46,462 bases of DNA from Kiritimatiellia bacterium (lineage in GTDB: Bacteria > Verrucomicrobiota > Kiritimatiellia > JAAZAB01): contig JAQUQV010000013.1 of assembly GCA_028715905.1 (NCBI GenBank), positions 1-46,462 of the forward strand. Reading direction: 5' to 3'. A program made the position numbers and the translations under genes. A model generated the notes under the pieces. It was given only the letters and a program-made list of their open reading frames with translations. It was not told the origin of the DNA and searched no databases. Positions within the stretch are counted from its first letter, which is position 1, and every line of letters starts with the position of its first letter. This document shows, one piece after another, positions 34,995 through 42,342 of this stretch.

Positions 34995-35511
34995 TTATAT
35001 AGAAAGTCCTTGCCGAAAGGCATTCAGGTTGATTTTTATTATCGTCTGGGGGAATCCCGCAAAACTGTTCCTTATCGTTTTTTCCATTTTGGTCAGCGAC
35101 ACTATTGATTTCCTTGCCAGCATGGAACCCAGCATGACCAGGTTGGCGGCCTTGATGTTGCCGAGCTGGTCGGCAATTTTTGTGGCTTGTACTCTGATAA
35201 AGTGCCAGTCCAGGCTGTTGACCCGGCAGAGCGTGCTGTTGGCAATCGCCAGTCCCTTTCGTTCAATATATGCGACAAAGCGTTCCGCCGCCTGCTGGTT
35301 CATGGCGATCACCGTGTCAAATTTTTCGGCCAGCGGCGATGCGATTTCCTCGGTTGATAAAATCACCTGGCAGGATGACACACCCCCTCTGACTTCCGCG
35401 CCGTAAGAAGGAAAGAAAGTTACGAAAGGGTAGGAATCCATGGCTGTCCGGGCCAGCATTTTTCCAAGCGTTACAATCCCCTGTCCACCCGTGCCCGCGA
35501 TAATAATTCGT

Positions 35512-35519
<8 letters not shown>
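34995..35519 (-). CDS. 2-oxoacid:ferredoxin oxidoreductase, gamma subunit
   Basis: The 174-residue subunit belongs to the pyruvate/2-oxoacid ferredoxin oxidoreductase gamma family. The start RIIIAGTGGQGIVTLGKMLA, then FPSYGAEVRGGVSSCQVILS, is the family signature. The ATG at 35519 overlaps the beta-subunit stop by eight bases. Together with the alpha, beta and ferredoxin subunits it would decarboxylate a 2-oxoacid to an acyl-CoA and pass electrons to ferredoxin. Relatives are annotated as Kor (2-oxoglutarate) or Vor (branched-chain); the substrate cannot be decided here. Confidence 0.92.
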
Positions 35520-36273
<754 letters not shown>

Positions 36274-36286
36274 AACGCGTTTCTCA

Positions 36287-37462
36287 TTATTCCGGACGGC
36301 GTGTCCGGATTTTGGAAAGACGGCGGGTGTTTTTGTAAATTGTTTTTAAAATTTCGGATTCGCTCGGCACCTTTCCGCCGGGATAGCCGCTGAAAAAGAT
36401 TTGAGCCTCTCCGCCGGCGGCAAGGCGGACGTCTTCCAGCATCTGGCCGCAGTTCATTTCCACCGTTAAGATTCCCTTGACCTGCCGGGCGAGCGTTGCA
36501 AGCCGTTTCGCGGGAAACGGCCAGAGGGTGATTGGGCGGTAAAACCCGACTTTCCAGCCGCGGGCGCGGGCGGCCAGGACGGCGCCTTTTGCAATCCGCG
36601 CGCAGGTACCCCACGCGGCAACCAGCAAATCGCAACTGGCCGCGTGCATTTCCTCGCAACGGGTTTCCCGGCGCGCTATTTCATGGTAACATTTCTGGAG
36701 TTTATAATTATGTTTTTCCAGTTCGCCTTCATTCACCAGCAAAGAGCGTATCCAGTTCGGCCGGCGATTTCTGGCCCCGGTCAGCGTCCAGGGTTTTGGC
36801 GGCGGAGGAGGCGGCGGGCCGCGGTGCAAATAAACCGGTTCCATCATCTGTCCCAGGCGGCCGTCGGCCAGGATGGTTACCGGAATCCTGTGCTTGTCAG
36901 CGAGGCGGAAGGCATTGATGGTGAAATCGTGCATTTCCTGTACCGACATCGGCGCCAGGACGATCGTATGATAGTCGCCGTGTCCCCCGCCTTTTGTGGC
37001 CTGGAAATAGTCGCCCTGGGCCGGGTCTATGCTTCCCAGTCCCGGCCCGCCGCGCTGGACGTTTGCAATCACCGCCGGCAATTGGCAGCCGGCCAGGTAT
37101 GAAATGCCCTCCTGCTTCAAGCTTATTCCGGGCGATGAGGAACTGGTCATGGCCCGCGCCCCGGCGGCCGCGGCGCCCAAAACCATGTTGATGGCCGCCA
37201 GTTCGCTTTCAGCCTGAATAAATGTTCCGCCGCATTCAGACATCCTTTTGGCCATGTAGGCCGGGACCTCGTTTTGCGGGGTGATGGGATAGCCGGAATA
37301 AAAACGACATCCGGCGCGCACTGCGCCTTCGGCCAGCGCCTCGTTGCCCGTCATGAATGTCCGTTTCCCGCCGGTTTTCGGCGGAGACTGCGGCGCAATA
37401 CCGCAGGGCTCTTCCGTGTCAGCGGGGCGGCGCGGCTCATGCCTTTTTTTGTTTTTTTTCAT
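36287..37462 (-). CDS. 2-oxoacid:ferredoxin oxidoreductase, alpha subunit
   Basis: The 391-residue alpha subunit shows FMTGNEALAEGAVRAGCRFYSGYPITPQNE, ESELAAINMVLGAAAAGARAMTSSSSPG and GDYHTIVLAPMSVQEMHDF. These fit the VorB/KorA family. The only plausible starts in frame are ATG 37462, used here, which overlaps the ferredoxin gene by 26 bases, and Met 37354. With 37462 the protein has an extra basic, Pro-rich stretch of 36 residues before the conserved core. Residues in the middle contain a run of seven prolines (GPPPPPPPKP), likely to need EF-P. The C-terminal EMNCGQMLEDVRLA block is normal. Confidence 0.92.
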   Translation of the reverse strand: MKKNKKRHEPRRPADTEEPCGIAPQSPPKTGGKRTFMTGNEALAEGAVRAGCRFYSGYPITPQNEVPAYMAKRMSECGGTFIQAESELAAINMVLGAAAAGARAMTSSSSPGISLKQEGISYLAGCQLPAVIANVQRGGPGLGSIDPAQGDYFQATKGGGHGDYHTIVLAPMSVQEMHDFTINAFRLADKHRIPVTILADGRLGQMMEPVYLHRGPPPPPPPKPWTLTGARNRRPNWIRSLLVNEGELEKHNYKLQKCYHEIARRETRCEEMHAASCDLLVAAWGTCARIAKGAVLAARARGWKVGFYRPITLWPFPAKRLATLARQVKGILTVEMNCGQMLEDVRLAAGGEAQIFFSGYPGGKVPSESEILKTIYKNTRRLSKIRTRRPE

Positions 37463-37682
37463 CAATTCTGAAAATTTCAATGGCCGCTTCCGGACAGATC
37501 AGCGCGCATTGTTTGCAGCCGGCGCACGACTTGCCTGATTTTTTGTCCTGTTCCGGGAAATGAAATCCGCCTTTATTCACATTTTGCGAAATGACCAATA
37601 ATTTCTGCGGACAGACATTGACGCACAGGCCGCAGCCTTTGCAGAATATTTTAAGAACTTTTACTTGATAGCGAACGCTCAT
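37437..37682 (-). CDS. 2 x [4Fe-4S] ferredoxin, delta subunit
   Basis: The 81-residue protein has two tetranuclear cluster motifs: CKGCGLCVNVCP near residue 14 and CAGCKQCALICP near 53. It is the electron-carrying subunit of the 2-oxoacid:ferredoxin oxidoreductase and heads the four-gene operon, an order (delta, alpha, beta, gamma) usual in anaerobes. Its ribosome-binding site is weak. An AAGGAG lies about 35 bases further upstream and is too distant to serve it. Confidence 0.95.
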   Translation of the reverse strand: MSVRYQVKVLKIFCKGCGLCVNVCPQKLLVISQNVNKGGFHFPEQDKKSGKSCAGCKQCALICPEAAIEIFRIDEKKQKKA

Positions 37683-37915
37683 GTCCGGCCCGGTCGGAAA
37701 ATATTATGCGCAAATCTCCTTAAAATCCATGAATAACAACAATCTCACCATAATTAATTTTTTTGTCCAGAAATAAAAAGCGGGCAGGTCTTTTGCCGGT
37801 CGCCCATGCGGCATGTGTTCAATTATGTTTAGCATGAAGCGGCGCGCGGCAAAGTCCGGGTCAGTATTTTTTTTCAGTCCAGCTGTTTTTTTCGTTCATG
37901 GCTGTCCGTCCGCTC

Positions 37916-38944
37916 TTATTTCATTTCAAAAACCACCTTGATGCCCTCGCCTTTTTCAAAGAGGTCAAAAGCTTTCTGCCACTCGGCGAGAGGGAAAACG
38001 TGCGTGATAAGCGGCTTAACTTTGATCAGCCCGGCGGCGCAGAATTCCAGCGCCTTTTCCCAGCCGGAGTATTTCTGGCTGAATGAGCCGGCAACCCGCA
38101 GTTCTTTGTAAAGTATCCGGTCCAGATCAAATTGTACGGGGCGGCCGCCTATTCCAACCAGCGTAAAAATGCCCTCGCGCCGGAGGGTTTTCAGACAGAG
38201 GCTTGCGGCCGCTTCCGCGCCTGAGCATTCAATGGCGGCATCCACGCCGTTGCCGTTGGAGCTTTTCATGATTTCCGCCTCGGCTTGATCGGCGGCGCAG
38301 ACAAAATCCGCGCCCAGCCGGCGGCCGAGTTCCAGCCGGCGCGCGTCGTTCGCCCTTCCGGTCAGGATCACTTTCGCGCCGTTGGCCTTCGCGTATTGCA
38401 GGCAGAAAAGCCCCATCGGGCCGGGGCCGGTCACGAGAACAAAATCGCCGGCATTGATGCGGGTCAGTTCCTGGACGGCGTGATAGGCGCAGGCGGAGGG
38501 GTCGGTCAACGCCCCGGAGGCAAAGTCAACTTCGGGCGGCAGACGGTGGATGCGGGCGATGGGGATAATTACGTATCTGGTGAAGGCGCCGTCAAAAGCA
38601 TATCCGGTGGCAAGGCGTTCCTTGCAGAGATTATAGCTGCCGGCGGCGCAGCAGCGGCATTTTCCGCAGGCAAAACGGGTGTTTTCGCCGGTTACGCGCG
38701 CGCCGATCAAGTCCCGCTCAACGCCCTGGCCGGTTTCCGTGACAATGCCGCTGAATTCATGGCCTGGCACGACCGGATATTTCATGGGTATGCCGATATC
38801 TCCCCGGCGGATATGCAGATCGGAGCCGCAGATTGAGGCGGCCTTGACTTCAATTTTTACCTCGCCCGCGGCGGGTGAAGGCTCAGGAATATCGCGCAGC
38901 TCCATGTTGCCGGAGCCGGCGGCATATTTCACAAGGGCAAGCAT
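37916..38944 (-). CDS. zinc-dependent alcohol dehydrogenase family protein
   Basis: The 342-residue medium-chain dehydrogenase resembles sorbitol, threonine and galactitol-1-phosphate dehydrogenases. Catalytic zinc residues are in SICGSDLH (Cys near 39) and VVPGHEFSG (His-Glu near 62). A complete structural zinc lobe CGKCRCCAAGSYNLC is present. The NAD fold is VLVTGPGPMGLFCLQYAKANGAKV, followed by acidic-free LTGRA, which could tolerate NADP. No neighbour tells the substrate. The gene is divergent from the DUF212 gene, with AT-rich promoter DNA between. Confidence 0.9.
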   Translation of the reverse strand: MLALVKYAAGSGNMELRDIPEPSPAAGEVKIEVKAASICGSDLHIRRGDIGIPMKYPVVPGHEFSGIVTETGQGVERDLIGARVTGENTRFACGKCRCCAAGSYNLCKERLATGYAFDGAFTRYVIIPIARIHRLPPEVDFASGALTDPSACAYHAVQELTRINAGDFVLVTGPGPMGLFCLQYAKANGAKVILTGRANDARRLELGRRLGADFVCAADQAEAEIMKSSNGNGVDAAIECSGAEAAASLCLKTLRREGIFTLVGIGGRPVQFDLDRILYKELRVAGSFSQKYSGWEKALEFCAAGLIKVKPLITHVFPLAEWQKAFDLFEKGEGIKVVFEMK

Positions 38945-39023
38945 TTTTTTTGTTTTTCGTGTTGTTATTTGCCTTGATTTATATCATTTTAAAAGAATGC
39001 CTGCAATGAAACAGTGTTGAAAT

Positions 39024-39476
39024 ATGAATTCAAATCTGCCGGGATTTTTAATCAATCCGACCATCTGGTCCGCGGTTTCAGCCTGGTTTCTGGCCCAGAC
39101 GATAAAAATGGCCTTTTTTTTCGCGCGCGCGCGGAAAATTAATTTTGCCTATCTGGTCAGCACCGGCGGCATGCCGAGCGCCCATTCGGCTTTTGTCTCC
39201 GCTCTGGCGACTTCCGTCGGCCTGCGGGCGGGGACAGGCGGCCCGCTTTTTGCAGTGGCGTGCGCATTAGCGTTGGTGGTCATGTTTGACGCGCAGAGCG
39301 TGCGCCGGGCGGCCGGCATACAGGCGCGGGTGCTGAATGAAATAATTGACGAGCTTTTCAAAACCCGGCGCGTGACGGAAGGCCGGCTGGTGGAGCTGCT
39401 TGGGCATACCCGGCTGGAGGTGTTTTTCGGAATGTTGCTCGGCGTCTTTGTGGCCCTGCTGCTTCATTCCCTGTAA
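39024..39476 (+). CDS. divergent PAP2 family membrane protein (DUF212)
   Basis: The 150-residue protein matches the YuiD/DUF212 branch of phosphatidic-acid-phosphatase-like proteins. Key blocks are STGGMPSAHSAFVSALATSVGL near residue 46 and VVMFDAQSVRRAAGIQARVLNEI near 90, and the C-terminal LGHTRLEVFFGMLLGVFVALLL. It has about four membrane segments. The natural substrate is unknown. It ends three bases from the convergent hisF stop. Confidence 0.93.
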   Translation: MNSNLPGFLINPTIWSAVSAWFLAQTIKMAFFFARARKINFAYLVSTGGMPSAHSAFVSALATSVGLRAGTGGPLFAVACALALVVMFDAQSVRRAAGIQARVLNEIIDELFKTRRVTEGRLVELLGHTRLEVFFGMLLGVFVALLLHSL

Positions 39477-39479
39477 GCT

Positions 39480-40256
39480 TTACCACTTCCGGCGCACGGG
39501 AATATTTTCCGCGGCCAGCGCTTCCTTGATCTGGCGGATGGTGTATTTGCCGGAATGGATCATGCTGGCGATAATGGCCGCTTCGGCGCAGCCCTCGGTG
39601 AAAATTTTTGCCAGATGTTCGGGTTTGCCCGCGCCGCCGGAAGCCACCACCGGCACGGGAACACTCCGTGCAATCAGCCTGGTAAGGTTAATCTCATAAC
39701 CCTCCTGCGTGCCGTCGGCGTCAACCGAATTGACCACGATTTCTCCCGCGCCCAGATCAACGGCCTTTTTTGCCCAGGAGAGCGCGTCCAGGCCGGTTCT
39801 TTCCCGGAAACCGCGGATCGTGATTTCATATCCGCATGCGCATTTTTCTTTTGCCACCCGCACCGGGTCCATGCCCAGGACGATGCATTGCGATCCGAAA
39901 GCCCGGGCCCCCTCCCTGATGATAAGCGGATTTTTCACCGCCAGCGAGTTGATGGATATTTTTTCGGCGCCGGCCAGCAGGACGCGTTCCATGTCGGGCA
40001 GGGCTGAAATGCCGCCGCCGACCGCGAAGGGAATGTGCACGGCGCGCGCCACTTCCCGCACCATTTCCAGGTCAATCGGACGGTTTTCGGCCGAGGCGGT
40101 GATGTCGTAAACAACGATCTCGTCGCATCCGTCCGCGCTGTAGGCGGCGGCCATTTCCACGGGGTCGCCCACGTCAACATTGCCCTGGAAGCGGACGCCC
40201 TTCGTCACTTTCTTGTCCCTGATATCAAGGCAGGGAATTATTCTTTTTGTCAGCAT
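39480..40256 (-). CDS. hisF: imidazole glycerol phosphate synthase, cyclase subunit
   Basis: The 258-residue (beta-alpha)8 barrel closes the imidazole ring using ammonia from HisH. The start TKRIIPCLDIRDKKVTKGVRF carries the catalytic Asp11, the second Asp lies in IVLGMDPVRV, and the phosphate loops are VVASGGAGKPEH and IIASMIHSGKY. Only seven bases separate its ATG from a repeat arm, and no Shine-Dalgarno is seen there, so the insertion of the four-helix-bundle cassette may have altered its translation. Confidence 0.95.
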   Translation of the reverse strand: MLTKRIIPCLDIRDKKVTKGVRFQGNVDVGDPVEMAAAYSADGCDEIVVYDITASAENRPIDLEMVREVARAVHIPFAVGGGISALPDMERVLLAGAEKISINSLAVKNPLIIREGARAFGSQCIVLGMDPVRVAKEKCACGYEITIRGFRERTGLDALSWAKKAVDLGAGEIVVNSVDADGTQEGYEINLTRLIARSVPVPVVASGGAGKPEHLAKIFTEGCAEAAIIASMIHSGKYTIRQIKEALAAENIPVRRKW

Positions 40257-40263
40257 CGCTATA

Positions 40264-40723
40264 TTTTGGATTTTGGATTGCCGATTTTGGATTACAGACT
40301 ATGAATATCAATTCAATCGTTTACGCAAAGTCTTGATTGATGCCACGATAATGGCAGTAATTTCATTGCATTCGGTCATAATGGCGGTAAGTTTATCTGC
40401 ACCGCATTTTCCGCTGTCATTAAGAATTTCCATCCAATACAAGGATTCATCAGCTTCTTCCTCGGCCGTCGAAAGCTTGGATATCATATCGGCCGTTGAC
40501 TTCGCGCGGCATGCCGCGCGATAGTTGGCGCCGACAGAGCATGCCGACCGTAGCAACTGTTTGCTAATGATAAGGCCGGATGTTGTTTTCGGCAATTGAT
40601 CAACGAACGTAATGATCTTCAATGCAAATGATTTGGTTCGGTCTTTAAATTCCTGTTCGTTCATGACTCTATTTTTAAGAATGATTTTTCAATCCAAAAT
40701 CCAAATTCTAAAATCCAAAATCT
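40264..40723. mobile_element. inverted-repeat cassette carrying a four-helix-bundle gene
   Basis: Left arm 40264-40293 is built of TTTTGGATT units (three copies with a CCGA break). The right arm 40690-40723 is its inverse, built of AATCCAAAA units, and overlaps the hisH stop. Between them lies only the four-helix-bundle gene. The arms and single gene separate hisH from hisF, which are usually adjacent. No transposase is present, so mobilisation in trans or by recombination between dispersed repeats is inferred. Confidence 0.55.
40308..40664 (-). CDS. four-helix bundle protein (S23/IVP-like)
   Basis: The 118-residue all-helical protein belongs to the 23S rRNA intervening-sequence protein family: KDRTKSFALKIITFVDQLPK, then SKQLLRSACSVGANYRAACRAKS and a third helix KLSTAEEEADESLYWMEIL. 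This fold is shared with the Avd accessory protein of diversity-generating retroelements, but no reverse transcriptase or template repeat is near. Such genes occur both inside 23S rRNA and as free units; the role of the free ones is unknown. It is on the his strand, flanked by inverted repeats. Confidence 0.9.
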   Translation of the reverse strand: MNEQEFKDRTKSFALKIITFVDQLPKTTSGLIISKQLLRSACSVGANYRAACRAKSTADMISKLSTAEEEADESLYWMEILNDSGKCGADKLTAIMTECNEITAIIVASIKTLRKRLN

Positions 40724-41339
40724 AAGGGCTCCATCTGCTGAAATTTTCCAGCAGTTTCAGTCCGATCCTCCCCGATTTTTCCGGATGAAACTGGGTGGCT
40801 ACCAGGTTGTTTCTGCCCACGATGGAAGCGAAGGTTATTCCGGCGTAATCGGTTGCGCCGATAATTTCCGCCTTATTCCGCGGCTCGGGGTAATAACTGT
40901 GGACGAAATAAAATTCGCTCTGGTCTTCAATTCCTTCCAGGACCGGATGTTTTTTAATGATTGTGACGGAATTCCAGCCGATTTGCGGCACCTTGTCGGC
41001 GCGGTCGGCCGGCATAAAACGCCGGACCTTTCCGGAAAGCAGGGCGAGACCTTCGGTTCCGCCGTCTTCTTCCGATGAATCAAAAATTATCTGGGTGCCC
41101 AGGCAGATTCCGAGGAAGGGCGTGCCGCGCGCGGCGATTTCTTTCAACACGTTTTCCAGCCGCAGGGCCATGATACTGCGCCGCGCCGCGCCGGCCGAGC
41201 CGACGCCCGGGAAAACGACGCGGCCGGCGGCCAGGATTTTTTCGGGTTGGTCTGTAATTTCCGCTTTCACGCCCAGATACGCGAAGGCAAGCTGGACGCT
41301 TGTCAGATTTCCGGCTTTATAATCAATAATGGCAATCAT
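40722..41339 (-). CDS. hisH: imidazole glycerol phosphate synthase, glutaminase subunit
   Basis: The 205-residue class I glutamine amidotransferase supplies ammonia to HisF. The nucleophile lies in FLGICLGTQIIF, the oxyanion strand in VVFPGVGSAG, and the His-Glu pair in ATQFHPEKSGR. The length is normal. It is downstream of purQ across a 196-base repeat-bearing gap and upstream of hisF with the inserted cassette between. Confidence 0.95.
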   Translation of the reverse strand: MIAIIDYKAGNLTSVQLAFAYLGVKAEITDQPEKILAAGRVVFPGVGSAGAARRSIMALRLENVLKEIAARGTPFLGICLGTQIIFDSSEEDGGTEGLALLSGKVRRFMPADRADKVPQIGWNSVTIIKKHPVLEGIEDQSEFYFVHSYYPEPRNKAEIIGATDYAGITFASIVGRNNLVATQFHPEKSGRIGLKLLENFSRWSP

Positions 41340-41366
41340 TTGTATCCCGATTTTCAGAAGATTCTT

Positions 41367-41490
41367 TCATAAAAAAATGTTCACCGCTCGCTTCGCTAGG
41401 CGCTGAGAACGCAGAGATAGGAAAGATTTCTTTTTTTTAAAATTTGATCTTACCTCTGCGACCTCTGCGTCTCTGTGGTAAAAATATTCT
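41367..41490. repeat. dispersed intergenic repeat between purQ and hisH
   Basis: The stretch contains GCGCTGAGAACGCAGAGATAGG near 41400 and CTCTGCGACCTCTGCGTCTCTG near 41455, imperfect inverted arms around an AT-rich centre (TTTCTTTTTTTTAAAATTTG). Phrases such as CTCTGCGTCTCTGTGGT recur, from memory, between genes in many PVC and environmental genomes. The gap of 196 bases holds no gene. Confidence 0.5.
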
Positions 41491-41535
41491 TCGGGCTTGA
41501 CGAGCGACGGTTTCAAAATTAACTCAACTCTATTG

Positions 41536-42342
41536 TCACGACTTGTTAAGATATTCCACCGCATTTTTGAATATCTGCAATCCCAGACCGTATTTCGGCA
41601 GTGTGCCGGCCAGATTCTGCCTCTGCCACTGGGGATGATTTTCAGGGAAAAGATAGGCCTCGGGGTGGGGCATGAGACCGAAGACCCGGCCGGTCGGATC
41701 GCACAGGCCGGCGATGCTGTTCATTGAACCGTTGGGGTTATCCGGGAAACGCCGGGCCGGTTTACCCGTTTGCGCGTCAAGATAACGGCAGACAACGCAG
41801 TGATCCTTTTCAATCCGGTTTAAAATTTTTTTATCCAATGCCATTATTTTGCCTTCGCCGTGCCGGATTGGGAGGGGCATTTCCTTCAGTCCGCGCGTGA
41901 AGACGCATTTGCACTCCGGCTCAAAGCCGAGCCGGACCCAGAAATTCTGGAACACGCCGCAGTCGTTATGGGTCAGAGTGATTTGGCGCTTGAGATAGTT
42001 GCCGTCAAATCCCGGCAGAAGACCCATTTTGACCATGACCTGGAAACCGTTGCAGACGCCCATGATCAGGCTGTTCCGGCTGATAAATTTCATGATTTCA
42101 TATTTGGCGCGCGAACGCAGGCGCAGGGCCAGCACCTGTCCCGAGCCCATGTGATCGCCGAACGAGAATCCGCCGATAAACATCAGGGCCTTGAACTGAT
42201 TCATGAGCGCCGGCCGTTCCAGCAGGTCATGCAGGTGGATCATACGCGGCTTTGCGCCGGCCATTTTCCAGGCCTGCGCGGATTCGGCCTCGCAGTTCAC
42301 ACCGTATCCGGTAATAATCAGAATTGGAGGTTTAAGCGCCAT
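41536..42342 (-). CDS. purQ: phosphoribosylformylglycinamidine synthase, glutaminase subunit
   Basis: The 268-residue glutamine amidotransferase feeds ammonia to PurL in purine synthesis. Motifs are ILIITGYGVNCE, GGFSFGDHMGSG, the nucleophile in MGVCNGFQVMVKMGLLPG and the His-Glu in GLMPHPEAYLFPENHP. It is longer than the Bacillus PurQ (about 227). Its ATG overlaps purL by 11 bases. Confidence 0.95.
   Translation of the reverse strand: MALKPPILIITGYGVNCEAESAQAWKMAGAKPRMIHLHDLLERPALMNQFKALMFIGGFSFGDHMGSGQVLALRLRSRAKYEIMKFISRNSLIMGVCNGFQVMVKMGLLPGFDGNYLKRQITLTHNDCGVFQNFWVRLGFEPECKCVFTRGLKEMPLPIRHGEGKIMALDKKILNRIEKDHCVVCRYLDAQTGKPARRFPDNPNGSMNSIAGLCDPTGRVFGLMPHPEAYLFPENHPQWQRQNLAGTLPKYGLGLQIFKNAVEYLNKS

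Noticed and set aside
40264-40723. Diversity-generating retroelement based on the Avd-like four-helix bundle
   Set aside because: No reverse transcriptase, template repeat or variable repeat pair was found around it, so only the fold family is shared.
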